Assembly: GCA_045642025.1 (NCBI GenBank)
Contig: JAZUIB010000026.1
Coordinates: 1 to 28,886, forward strand
DNA length: 28,886 nucleotides
Reading direction: 5' to 3'
From: Equadaptatus sp045642025
GTDB taxonomy: Bacteria > Synergistota > Synergistia > Synergistales > Synergistaceae
The notes beneath the pieces were generated by a model that did no database searches, was not told where the DNA came from, and saw only the letters and a list, made by a program, of their open reading frames with translations. Each line of letters opens with the position of its first letter. The stretch's first letter is position 1. The translations under genes were made by a program, and so were the position numbers. Below are positions 21,848 to 28,886 of the stretch, piece by piece.

Positions 21848-23209
21848 TTATTCCCCTGCAACGGTTATATTCTCAACAACCAGCGCCGACACGGCAACAG
21901 AGCCGAAAAATTGCACATCAGAGCCTACGGCGGTAATATTTTTCAGAAAATCAAACAAATTTGAAGCTATTGTTATACCACTTACAGGACATGTCTTCTC
22001 ACCGTCTTCTATAAGCAGTCCTTTTGCTCCTACGGAAAAATCTCCGCTCACCGGGTCAATCGTATGAAGTCCCATAAACTCCGTCAGATATATTCCTTTT
22101 TTTATTCCTGCAACAAGATCTGCGTTTGTTTCATTCCCGCCTTTAAGCACCAGATTTGATGTACCGGTGTCAGGCAGAGTTGAAAGCCCGCGCACGCAGT
22201 TTCCTGTCGATTTAACTCCGTCCTTGTATGCGCTCTGCAGATTGTAAAGGTAGCCTGTTGCTACACCGTTTTCTATCAAAACCGTCTCCTGCGTAGGCAC
22301 TCCTTCAGAATCCCAGCATGATGTGCCCGAACGCCACGGCAGTCTTCCGTTGTCCGTAAGCGTGATACAGGGAGCAGCAACTGCTTCGCCGAGCTTTCCC
22401 CTCATCATCGACCTGTTCTTCTGAATACTCGTTGCGCAAAACAGATCTCCTGTAACTTCTATAAGCGAAGCTGCCACTTCCGGCTCAAGAATTACAGTAT
22501 AAATTCCGGTTTTCACAGGCTTTCCACCCAGTGCTGACAAAGTATCCGACACGGCACGGCGCACAGTTTTTTCAAGGTCAAGCTCGCAGAGTCTGCGCAC
22601 ATCCTGACCATATCCGCCCATTTCCGTATTTTCCTTGTCCCGCGCAAGAAGCACTGCTTCGCACCCCGCATAACTGCCGCTTTCCCAACCGCAAAGTCCT
22701 TCCGTAGATGCGTAAAAATCCGTTCCTTTTCCGTCCTGCCACGCTGCAGCCCGCACAGACACAATCCTTTTGTCAGCACCGCTGACCAGCTCTGTCATAC
22801 GTTTACAATTTTCCATACGCATCATTGGCGTAATCTCTGCAATAGCAGGGTCTTCCTTCATAATCTCAGGGTCGGCAAAAAGCTGCGCGCCATCATAAAG
22901 CACAAGACCTTCTTCCGGTTCTGCCGCCGATGCATTTGCAAGACTCCAGTCAAGCAGCTGCGAAACTGAAGCTCTGTCTATTCTGTCTCCGCTTGCAACA
23001 CCCTGACGGCCGTTAAACAGCACGCGAATACCCAGTGCTGCGCTGACACCGGAAATGCACTCCTCAACCTCGCCGTCTTTCAGCGACAGAGCATTACCCT
23101 CACCCTCTGAATACTGAAGATCTGCACCCTGCGCTCCTCTGCGTTTTGCTTCTGACAAAACCCAGTCAGCAAGCGCTTCTATATCCTGTCTGCCGACCTT
23201 AAAACTCAT
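21848..23209 (-). CDS. pmbA: PmbA/TldE-family protein
   Basis: A 453-residue member of the TldD/PmbA family. It lacks the HExxxH zinc motif of TldD, which marks it as the PmbA (TldE) partner. The late blocks are characteristic: TLPDTGTSNLVLKGG, GIYLTEFMGLHTIDPVSGDFSVGAKGLLIEDG, and PVSGITIASNLFDFLKNITAVGSDVQFFGS. In E. coli TldD and TldE form a heterodimeric protease that degrades unfolded peptides and matures microcin B17 and CcdA. No tldD gene is in this window. The start overlaps the PHP gene stop by one base (TAATG), indicating coupling. Confidence 0.93.
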   Translation of the reverse strand: MSFKVGRQDIEALADWVLSEAKRRGAQGADLQYSEGEGNALSLKDGEVEECISGVSAALGIRVLFNGRQGVASGDRIDRASVSQLLDWSLANASAAEPEEGLVLYDGAQLFADPEIMKEDPAIAEITPMMRMENCKRMTELVSGADKRIVSVRAAAWQDGKGTDFYASTEGLCGWESGSYAGCEAVLLARDKENTEMGGYGQDVRRLCELDLEKTVRRAVSDTLSALGGKPVKTGIYTVILEPEVAASLIEVTGDLFCATSIQKNRSMMRGKLGEAVAAPCITLTDNGRLPWRSGTSCWDSEGVPTQETVLIENGVATGYLYNLQSAYKDGVKSTGNCVRGLSTLPDTGTSNLVLKGGNETNADLVAGIKKGIYLTEFMGLHTIDPVSGDFSVGAKGLLIEDGEKTCPVSGITIASNLFDFLKNITAVGSDVQFFGSVAVSALVVENITVAGE

Positions 23210-24036
23210 TATATCGACAAACCGAAACGTGCCCAGGGAAGATAATTTTCATCAACATCAATGCCCAGCTGTATCGTCTGCCCCGGGTGACCATGGAAAT
23301 CGGAACCTGCGGTGGGATAAAGACCAAATTTCTTTGCTTCTTGCAGATAGTCATAATTCTGATACAGACTGTTTTTGGAATACTTTGCCTCAAGACCCCA
23401 AAGACCATAACCCTTAAGACGATAAACAAGATCTTCAAAATCCCTGCCTGTAAGATGTGTCTGCACTGGGTGCGCCAAAACAGGCAGCCCGCCTGCCTCA
23501 ATAATCAACTCTATACATTCTCTCGGAGTGAGACGTTCACGCTGAACATAACCCGGCGTACCCACGCTAAGATACTTTGCAAATGCCTCTCCAATTGATT
23601 TCACATAACCCTTTTTCATAAGCGCACGAGCAATATGCGGCCTGGCAACAACAAAACCGTGAGCCTCCGCCGCCACATCGGCATAAACAATATCCAGTCC
23701 GTGCTCACGAAGTTTACGGCATATCTCAAGATTTCTCTGATTTCTGTGCTCACGGATAAACTCAAGTCTGCGTTCGAGAACACGAGTCCCCGGTTTAATT
23801 CTGTAACCGAGAATATGCAGTGTATACGGCGCTTCCGCAGAAAGTTCAACTCCGTTCAGAGACTGCACACCGTGTCTGCGGCAGGCTATCTCAAAATCGA
23901 GCAGACCATCTGTTGTATCGTGGTCAGTGAGCGTAATAAACGTAAGCCCGCGTGACTTTGCGGCACATGCCAGCGCATCAGGTGTATATGTTCCGTCTGA
24001 ATATATGCTGTGTACATGCATATCAATTCGTATCAT
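23209..24036 (-). CDS. PHP-domain phosphoesterase (RNase AM/TrpH-like)
   Basis: A 275-residue PHP-fold metal-dependent phosphoesterase. Metal-binding motifs in order: DMHVHSIYSDG (His7, His9, Asp14), TLTDHDTTDG, NGVELSAE, PVLAHPVQTH and GSDFHGH. The layout, with an insert between VELSA and LAHP, matches the YciV/TrpH family. That family acts as a 5'-3' exonuclease on short RNAs and as a 3',5'-nucleoside bisphosphate phosphatase, and helps mature rRNA 5' ends in E. coli. In this operon it would complement RNase PH at RNA ends; this is inference from family and position. AGGAGG lies eight bases before the ATG, and a 75-base gap separates it from the GAF gene. Confidence 0.92.
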   Translation of the reverse strand: MIRIDMHVHSIYSDGTYTPDALACAAKSRGLTFITLTDHDTTDGLLDFEIACRRHGVQSLNGVELSAEAPYTLHILGYRIKPGTRVLERRLEFIREHRNQRNLEICRKLREHGLDIVYADVAAEAHGFVVARPHIARALMKKGYVKSIGEAFAKYLSVGTPGYVQRERLTPRECIELIIEAGGLPVLAHPVQTHLTGRDFEDLVYRLKGYGLWGLEAKYSKNSLYQNYDYLQEAKKFGLYPTAGSDFHGHPGQTIQLGIDVDENYLPWARFGLSI

Positions 24037-24110
24037 ATATTAAACCTCCTGTATCAGATGACACCGTAACCGATAATTAGCCGCTTCGTGATTAAACCGC
24101 TTTCGTCTTG

Positions 24111-24932
24111 TTATTCCGCCGCCAGATTCTTGGCTCTCAGCGCATAAACCGTAAGCCCTGTAAGACTTGCAAACAAAGCAAGCCTGTCTCTATCATCAAC
24201 CGAGAAAAAAGCCGGCTTACGCGACTCAATTTCAATAACCCCTACTGTTTCTCCGCCAGCAATCATAGGCACTGCTATAAGCGAACGGGCTTCTCTGTAG
24301 AGCGGAAGGTCTTTCTCCGGAACAACAGTAACTCTTCTGTACGGCAAAGTGCTTGCGAAACATTTCCACACAATACCACCGGCTCTCACCAGCTGCTGCC
24401 CCGGTATTTCTCCGTGTTCAGGAAGATAGAGCCCTCCGGATTCATCTGCAAGAAGCACAAAAACCCTGCAGGAAGAAAGATACCTCTGAAGTATTGCATG
24501 AGCCTTCCAGGCAGCCTCAGCATCAGTTTCACAGCATGAAAGCACATCAAAAAACTCATTCATCCTCGGAAGCATCGCTCTTACGGTATCCCTGTAGTAA
24601 AGGATAAAACCGCTTGTAACACACATAATCACAAAAATTGAAGCCGTTTCAAGCCAATCCAGCACACCTGCCACAGAACAAGCAACGGCAACCGCGGAAC
24701 AAATTATCAGATTTGTTTTATAGCGCCATCGGCCAAACTCATTCATGCCGAGGAACGAAGAAATCAGCGACAGCGCAAACAGTGCCGTAGATTGCAATGC
24801 TGCGGCTGCGGTGCAACCAGTGAGCATAACAATCAGCCAGAGATACTGCGCCCAAAAACCTCTGCGCCTGAAAACCCTTATTTTTAACTGCTTTTGCTTA
24901 TTTTTCTTATCTCTCTTAAATCCAAGTTTCAT
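24111..24932 (-). CDS. Membrane-bound GAF-domain protein without output domain
   Basis: A 273-residue protein. A strongly basic N-terminus (KRDKKNKQKQLKIRVFRRR) precedes four membrane segments (about residues 28-113). One cytoplasmic GAF domain (about 130-268) follows, with LLADESGGLYLPEHGEIPG, YREARSLIAVPMIAGGETVGVIEIESRKPAFFSVDDRDRLALFASL. GAF domains bind cyclic nucleotides, haem or other small molecules, or mediate dimer contacts. No kinase, GGDEF or HD output domain follows, so it may act by contact with a partner. Start: the ATG at 24932 is chosen over a TTG one codon earlier, and it overlaps the phosphodiesterase gene by 17 bases, so expression is coupled to it. Confidence 0.85.
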   Translation of the reverse strand: MKLGFKRDKKNKQKQLKIRVFRRRGFWAQYLWLIVMLTGCTAAAALQSTALFALSLISSFLGMNEFGRWRYKTNLIICSAVAVACSVAGVLDWLETASIFVIMCVTSGFILYYRDTVRAMLPRMNEFFDVLSCCETDAEAAWKAHAILQRYLSSCRVFVLLADESGGLYLPEHGEIPGQQLVRAGGIVWKCFASTLPYRRVTVVPEKDLPLYREARSLIAVPMIAGGETVGVIEIESRKPAFFSVDDRDRLALFASLTGLTVYALRAKNLAAE

Positions 24933-25461
24933 CAATCAAATGCTTTCCGTCAAGTGTAATAACTGAAATCCCGTTTTCATCGGCAATTGCCACAGACGCA
25001 GGGAAATCACCCAAAGGACGCGCGGCAGAGCCGGGATTTACGCACAACACACTGCCAAGTTTTGAAATTTTTGCAATATGCGTGTGACCTGAAATCACAA
25101 GCGTTGCTCCGATTTCCGCAGCGTCGCGCCGCAAAAGCGCGGGATTATTGCCGTGCGCCATGGCAACAATACGCCCATTCCAATCAACCGAAACAAACGG
25201 CTGCAGCATCGGCAGAAGCAACTCTTGGTCGCTGAAACGGTCACAATTGCCCATAGCGATAAAAAGCTCTCCCGAATATGCATTTATTTCATTGGCGAGA
25301 CTGTCGGGAACAAACGCCCCATCATAGCCGTGAAACAGCACATCTCCGGCATGAAAAACTGCTCCGCAGTCCCCAAAAAGCTCCAGCGCACGACACCATG
25401 CCTTAACATCGCCGTGCGTATCAGAAACTATACCAATCTTCCCGCATTCAAGCCTCAGCAC
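24916..25461 (-). CDS. YfcE/MJ0936-type metallophosphodiesterase
   Basis: A 181-residue calcineurin-like phosphoesterase of the small YfcE/MJ0936 type. The metal-binding motifs are complete: GIVSDTHGD, FHAGDVLFHG, AMGNCD, VAMAHGNN and ISGHTHIA, ending in VNPGSAARPL. Characterised relatives hydrolyse phosphodiesters, including model cyclic nucleotides, with Mn or Ni; the physiological substrate is unknown. The start is taken as the GTG at 25461 because AAAAGGG lies about eight bases upstream; the frame remains open further but without a site. It heads the eight-gene operon and overlaps the GAF gene. In Bacillus a homologue follows gerM-rph-rdgB, so the association is old. Confidence 0.9.
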   Translation of the reverse strand: MLRLECGKIGIVSDTHGDVKAWCRALELFGDCGAVFHAGDVLFHGYDGAFVPDSLANEINAYSGELFIAMGNCDRFSDQELLLPMLQPFVSVDWNGRIVAMAHGNNPALLRRDAAEIGATLVISGHTHIAKISKLGSVLCVNPGSAARPLGDFPASVAIADENGISVITLDGKHLIDETWI

Positions 25462-25496
25462 ACAAACCACCCTTTTGCAACAATCAACCAATATAT

Positions 25497-25502
25497 ATTA
25501 TA
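25497..25502 (-). promoter_or_regulatory. Possible -10 box of the eight-gene operon
   Basis: A perfect TATAAT on the minus strand 36 bases before the GTG start of the phosphodiesterase gene. A second TATAAT lies 13 bases further upstream. No convincing -35 box is seen at 16-18 bases from either, so the assignment is tentative. Confidence 0.4.
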
Positions 25503-25531
25503 CCGCAGATTATAGATTTTTGCCTCGTTTC

Positions 25532-25560
25532 AAAAAAGAGCCCCTCCTCGTAAGGGGCTC
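25532..25560 (-). terminator. Terminator of the adhesin gene
   Basis: A perfect stem GAGCCCCT / AGGGGCTC (25538-25545 with 25553-25560) with a seven-base loop, followed on the minus strand by TTTTTTG. It lies 33 bases past the adhesin stop and insulates the downstream operon. Confidence 0.92.
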
Positions 25561-25592
25561 CTTCAACAGACTTATAAAATCTTCAACTGCTA

Positions 25593-28500
25593 TTACTTAA
25601 TCAGCTTATTCAGCATTTCCTTAATTTCGGCGTTTTCTTTTCTGATTGCTTCATTCTCACTCTCAAGTGTTTCAATTTTACTGTTCAGATACTTTACCTG
25701 TTTCTGAAGCTCTGCGCGTGTCTTTGCCGTTTCGCCCTTGCCGAACTTGAAGCTCACGCCGGCGTTGTACGCGTTCTGGCTGTTGCCTACGCTTGTTGAC
25801 GCGCTCATCATAAGGTTCGGCGACGGTTTGTACGCTACACCTATTGCACCCGCGCTTTCGCCGCGGTAGTTACCGTATGCCACCGCTCCGACAAATTTGT
25901 CGCCTTCTTCTCCGCTCGGTTCCGCGTAGTGAAGTCCTGCCAATGCCGCTGATATTGCTCCGACTTCTTTGATTTCGCCGGAAACGGCATTAAGTTCGTT
26001 CTGCATATTCTGAATGGCAGGAGCTATCGTGTTTCCTACCTGTTCTGCCACCTTGCTCAGCTGGCGCATATTCACCGCGTCTGTCGGGTTTTTGCCGTCC
26101 GCCACGTTGACTATTTTGCGTTCGCTGCCTTTGGCTCCTACTGACACTACTCCGTCTTCTTCTGCCGTTGAGCCGTTGCCGAGTATTACGCTGTTGTTTG
26201 CCGTGACAGGCTTTTCCGCTGTTCCTACGTTGCTGCCGAGTACAAAGGTGTCGTTCGCTTTCACGTAGTTGCGGCTGCCTATCGCAAACGTGTTTCCGTC
26301 AGACGCTTCTGTTTTGAGAATTTCGTTGTCGTTGCCTATTGCGTAGCTGCCGTCAGCGTAAACTTTGTTCGGGTCGCCGAACGCGCCTGACGCTTTGCCT
26401 GTCACTATGTTGCCGTAGCCTATCGCCGTTGAACGTTCGCCTTCGGCGCTGTTTCCGTAGCCCAATGCCGTTGCTCCGGCGCCTGCCGCCTGTGCCGCCG
26501 CGTCTGTTTCTGCAAAGCGTTTTGCGGCTGTTGTTTCGTCAATTCTGAACAGATTTTCGTCAAGCGCTTTCAGATTTGCTGCCGTAGCATTCCCTGATCC
26601 CGTGTAGTTCCCGTCTGCGCCGTTTCTGAGTTCATCGTAGAGTGTCTTGCCGTTGACTGCTTTTCCGTCTGTCGCGCTTATTTGTCCGCTTTCTGTTAAT
26701 GTTACTGTTTCGGCTTCAATTCCGCCGTGCAATATGTCGTAAATTTGTCCTCCGTTGACCGCGTCTTTGGAACCTGACGCTATCTCGCCGTCTGCTACGT
26801 TCTTAATCGCGACAGGGTCAGTCGGGATTCCGCCTGCAAGCGTAATGCTGTTCAGCCTGTCTGTACCGTCATTGTCATAGACCACAGCAAACATATTGCC
26901 GTCGTGAATCATGCTGCTGATGGTTGCCTTGGCGTAGGTGTAGTCATACAGGTCTTTGGCGTTTGTCGCGTTTGTGTTGCTGCCGGTTATCAATCCGGCA
27001 GACGCTACGTTCGTGAGTTTTACCGCTCCTTCTGACGCATTGGCAAAGTCCACTCCGCCGAGCGTAAGGGCTGATGACGTTACCGTAGTAGCGCCTGTGC
27101 CGCCTGTGACGGTAAGTCCTGTCTTCGTAAGCGCTGTGTTGTTCGCAGGGGTTGTTTGATCCGCAACTTTTATGCCGGCGGTATTCATTACGGTTCCGCC
27201 TGTCGCGACGCTGTCAAGTTCAACTGCGCTGTTAAGGCTTACTGTTATTGAAGCGCTGCTGTCTGCTGCTTGCGTAATCGTTGTTGTTATGTTTTTCTTT
27301 GTTGCTGCCGTTCCGTTTGCAAGCGTTGTTTCGCCGCCTGCTATCTGCAGTCTCTTGCCCAGCGTCACTGTCTTGATGTCTGCAGCATTAAGGCTGTCTC
27401 CGGCGTATTCCATTCCGGCTCCCTGTACGTCTGATAATACCGTGTTCAGCTGTCCGACGTTGACCGCGTCGGTGTCTGCGCTGCCTGCCGCAACGCCCGT
27501 TATTCTGCGCAGCGTTGCTTCTGTCGTACCGCCGACCGCGATTGTGTTGTTGGCTGTAACCTTAGAACCCGCGCCGAGCGCTACGGAATTTGTATAACTG
27601 CCTGTTGTCGCGTTGTTGCCTATTGCAACGGTGTTCGCGCCTGTCGCCGACGCGCCGTTGCCCATCGCTATCTGACCGCCGTTTGTGCTGCCGGAAATAC
27701 CTGCGACCGCGCCGACGCCGAACGCAAATGAATTTTTCTCATACGCCGTGCCACCGGCGTTTGTTCCGTCGCCGCCTCCGGCAAAGGCGCCCACTCCTAC
27801 TGCACATGATCCATATCCTACCGACATTGAATAGTTGCCTTCTGAGGTCGTATAGTAGCCCATCGATATAGCGTTTATGCCTTTGTCCTCATCGCCGTCA
27901 ACACCGGCAACAGCACCGATACCGAACGCAAATGAACTATGTCCGTAGGCTGTGCCGCCGGTTTTGGAGCTACTTATGCCACTTTTACCACCGCCGGCAA
28001 AGGAACCTGACCCTACTGCTGATGAGTCAATGCCTATCGCCGTTGAAACTCTTCCGCTGGCGTTCGTATCGCTGCCCATCGCTACGGAATAATCGCCGCT
28101 TGCGGTCGTACTGTTGCCCATCGCCACGGAACTGGTGCCGCTTGCGGTCGACCAGAAGCCCATCGATACGGAATAATCGCCGCTTGCGATTGTGCGGTAA
28201 CCCATCGATATCGCGTTTATGCCGCCATAGACCGGAGAGGCGCCGCTGTTGTCAACAGTACCGGCAATCGCGCCGACGCCGAACGCAAACGAACTGTCGC
28301 CGTAGGCTGTGCCGCCGGCAATTGTGCTTCCTGAACTCATATTGCCGCCGCCGGCAAATGAACCTATGCCGACAGCTTTTGTCTTCACGCCCATCGCTGT
28401 GGAAGCATATCCGCTTGCGCGCGTTTCTGCGCCCATCGCCGTGGACAACGTTCCTGTGGCGCTCGTACTGAAGCCCATCGCTACGGCATAGTCTGCGCTT

Positions 28501-28886
28501 GCGACCGTGCTGTGACCCATCGCCGTGGAGAAGTAACCACTTGCGGTCGTATTGTTGCCTTTAACCTTTACGCTGCCTGAACCTGAACCGGCTTCCCAAA
28601 CTCCGCTGCCGCCTGCCGCGATTGCCGCGTTCAGCTGACCGACGTTGACCGCGTCCGTATCTGCGCTGCCTGCCGCAACGTTCGTTATTCTGCGTTCGCC
28701 GCCTGCGTAGCCGACGGAAATTGTGTTTGCCGCCGACGTTACGGAATAGCTGCCGAGCGCAACGGAATTGTCGTGCGTCGCTTTCGCGTCATTGCCGAGA
28801 GCCAACGAATTCTTGCCGGAGGCAATAGTACCCTCCGGGGAGAGCGAGTTGCCTATCGCTATGGCGTTTTCGCCGCTGGCGGTTGT
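25593..28886 (-). CDS. Trimeric autotransporter adhesin (YadA family), 5' end outside the window
   Basis: At least 1097 residues; the frame is open to the right edge (TTASGENAIAIG at its visible start), so the signal peptide and more head lie outside. Visible order (residues counted from the window edge): YadA head repeats (pattern GxxSxAMGxxTxASG, 1-420, interrupted by a neck motif at about 66-90), a second neck (461-483), a beta/coiled stalk (490-690), a third neck (695-719), a second small head (795-920), a fourth neck (924-949), the YadA membrane anchor (about 972-1049), and a charged coiled-coil tail (last 48 residues). Such proteins form homotrimers whose anchor makes a 12-strand beta-barrel in the outer membrane and exports the rest to the cell surface for attachment to host or matrix. 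The tail after the barrel would lie in the periplasm. The gene ends at a strong terminator and is a single-gene unit on the visible side. Confidence 0.95.
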   Translation of the reverse strand, partial: TTASGENAIAIGNSLSPEGTIASGKNSLALGNDAKATHDNSVALGSYSVTSAANTISVGYAGGERRITNVAAGSADTDAVNVGQLNAAIAAGGSGVWEAGSGSGSVKVKGNNTTASGYFSTAMGHSTVASADYAVAMGFSTSATGTLSTAMGAETRASGYASTAMGVKTKAVGIGSFAGGGNMSSGSTIAGGTAYGDSSFAFGVGAIAGTVDNSGASPVYGGINAISMGYRTIASGDYSVSMGFWSTASGTSSVAMGNSTTASGDYSVAMGSDTNASGRVSTAIGIDSSAVGSGSFAGGGKSGISSSKTGGTAYGHSSFAFGIGAVAGVDGDEDKGINAISMGYYTTSEGNYSMSVGYGSCAVGVGAFAGGGDGTNAGGTAYEKNSFAFGVGAVAGISGSTNGGQIAMGNGASATGANTVAIGNNATTGSYTNSVALGAGSKVTANNTIAVGGTTEATLRRITGVAAGSADTDAVNVGQLNTVLSDVQGAGMEYAGDSLNAADIKTVTLGKRLQIAGGETTLANGTAATKKNITTTITQAADSSASITVSLNSAVELDSVATGGTVMNTAGIKVADQTTPANNTALTKTGLTVTGGTGATTVTSSALTLGGVDFANASEGAVKLTNVASAGLITGSNTNATNAKDLYDYTYAKATISSMIHDGNMFAVVYDNDGTDRLNSITLAGGIPTDPVAIKNVADGEIASGSKDAVNGGQIYDILHGGIEAETVTLTESGQISATDGKAVNGKTLYDELRNGADGNYTGSGNATAANLKALDENLFRIDETTAAKRFAETDAAAQAAGAGATALGYGNSAEGERSTAIGYGNIVTGKASGAFGDPNKVYADGSYAIGNDNEILKTEASDGNTFAIGSRNYVKANDTFVLGSNVGTAEKPVTANNSVILGNGSTAEEDGVVSVGAKGSERKIVNVADGKNPTDAVNMRQLSKVAEQVGNTIAPAIQNMQNELNAVSGEIKEVGAISAALAGLHYAEPSGEEGDKFVGAVAYGNYRGESAGAIGVAYKPSPNLMMSASTSVGNSQNAYNAGVSFKFGKGETAKTRAELQKQVKYLNSKIETLESENEAIRKENAEIKEMLNKLIK
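25596..25739 (-). other. Post-anchor coiled-coil tail of the adhesin
   Basis: The last 48 codons follow the final barrel strand (NAYNAGVSFKFG). The heptad-like run LQKQVKYLNSKIETLESENE, then IRKENAEIKEMLNKLIK, has Leu/Ile/Val at a/d positions. Classical YadA ends at the barrel strand, so this is an added domain. Confidence 0.8.
25740..25973 (-). other. YadA C-terminal membrane-anchor domain
   Basis: About 78 residues: AISAALAGLHYAEP, then alternating hydrophobic strands KFVGAVAYGNYRGESAGAIGVAYKPSPNLMM, SASTSVGN, and AGVSFKFG. This is the four-strand unit that trimerises into the outer-membrane barrel. Confidence 0.9.
27448..27509. repeat. Adhesin neck-motif DNA repeat, copy 1
   Basis: These 62 bases encode RITGVAAGSADTDAVNVGQL. 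They match 28633-28694 at 57 of 62 positions in direct orientation, about 1.18 kb apart. Confidence 0.85.
27657..27803 (-). repeat. Head module 3 (AVGVGAFAGGG type)
   Basis: Third and shortest copy of a head module: A-V-G-x-G-x-F-A-G-G-G, a variable Ser/Thr/Gly stretch, GGTAYxxxSFAFGVGAVAG, a variable stretch, then IAMG where the other copies have GINAISMGY. Confidence 0.7.
27855..28019 (-). repeat. Head module 2 (AVGSGSFAGGG type)
   Basis: Second copy of the head module, with GGTAYGHSSFAFGIGAVAG and GINAISMGY. The variable part after AVAG holds an acidic loop (VDGDEDK). Confidence 0.75.
28197..28376 (-). repeat. Head module 1 (AVGIGSFAGGG type)
   Basis: First and longest copy: SFAGGGNMSSGS, then GGTAYGDSSFAFGVGAIAG, a TVDNSGASPVYG loop and GINAISMGY. 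Ordinary YadA head repeats (TASGDYSVAMG type) lie between the modules. Confidence 0.75.
28633..28694. repeat. Adhesin neck-motif DNA repeat, copy 2
   Basis: This encodes RITNVAAGSADTDAVNVGQL. It is the 57-of-62 match to 27448-27509 and lies between head repeats, so recombination between copies would remove modules 1-3 in frame. Confidence 0.85.

Noticed and set aside
21848..23209. Calling the PmbA-like gene tldD
   Set aside because: No HExxxH zinc-protease motif is present, and the C-terminal blocks match PmbA/TldE.
27657..28376. Regularly spaced repeats that might be a CRISPR array
   Set aside because: The repeats are in frame, diverged, of uneven spacing and encode adhesin head modules; no cas gene is present.
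27172..28491. Several plus-strand open frames opposite the adhesin, some very Arg-rich or Val/Ala-rich
   Set aside because: They follow from the repetitive, codon-biased adhesin sequence read backwards. No start signals are seen and the compositions are extreme.
25593..28805. Treating the adhesin as complete from position 28805
   Set aside because: The codon there is TTG inside a head repeat (NSLALGND), and the frame continues open to the window edge with more head sequence, so the gene is cut by the edge.

Overview
This window comes from a bacterial chromosome of moderate GC content. It almost certainly belongs to a diderm (two-membrane) anaerobe with Firmicutes-like gene neighbourhoods. 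Two things point that way. A trimeric autotransporter adhesin (YadA type) at the right edge needs an outer membrane. The amidase-GerMN-rph-rdgB order recalls the gerM-rph-rdgB-phosphodiesterase cluster of Bacillus. Synergistota is my first guess and Negativicutes the second; no 16S rRNA gene or other decisive marker is present. All genes lie on the minus strand except one regulator, so the window reads right to left.

Layout, left to right. 1-2110: a structured intergenic region with a terminator, a membrane-anchored zinc-ribbon/Sel1-repeat protein, a small zinc-ribbon membrane protein, and the decayed 3' end of a second Sel1 gene. 2121-4156: rsmE, prmA and an N-acetyltransferase (ribosome modification). 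4182-4296: an intergenic inverted-repeat element that shares sequence with 13100-13129. 4312-5741: a nicotinamidase-like cysteine hydrolase and an iron-sulfur flavoprotein-like oxidoreductase. 5832-8808: a folate operon (folP, folK) continuing into a membrane protein and a YbaK-type deacylase, with a good promoter at 8866-8894. 8955-11443: two exported proteins of unknown function and a TPR-like protein. 11540-15062: an exported GH18-family hydrolase and a DUF2207 membrane protein. 15261-16127: the only plus-strand gene, a MurR/RpiR-type regulator, with an inverted repeat over its promoter. 16194-16580: a small exported protein. 16773-17635: rpsI and rplM behind a GC-rich leader that could fold into an autoregulatory structure. 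17788-18024: secG with its own promoter.

From 25461 down to 18220 runs a tight eight-gene set: phosphodiesterase, membrane GAF protein, PHP phosphoesterase, pmbA, cell-wall amidase, GerMN protein, rph, rdgB. Most junctions overlap or are only a few bases apart, so it is probably one operon joining envelope remodelling, RNA 3'-end trimming and nucleotide clean-up.

25593-28886 is the 3' part of a large trimeric autotransporter gene that continues beyond the right edge. It carries head repeats with unusual triple-glycine modules, four neck motifs, a YadA membrane anchor and, after the anchor, a 48-residue coiled-coil tail.

No rRNA or tRNA genes, insertion sequences, CRISPR arrays or prophage genes were seen. 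I found no clear evidence of a wholly new multi-gene system. The best candidates for new biology are the modular adhesin with its tail, the rplM-rpsI leader, the dispersed intergenic repeat and the duplicated Sel1/zinc-ribbon locus.
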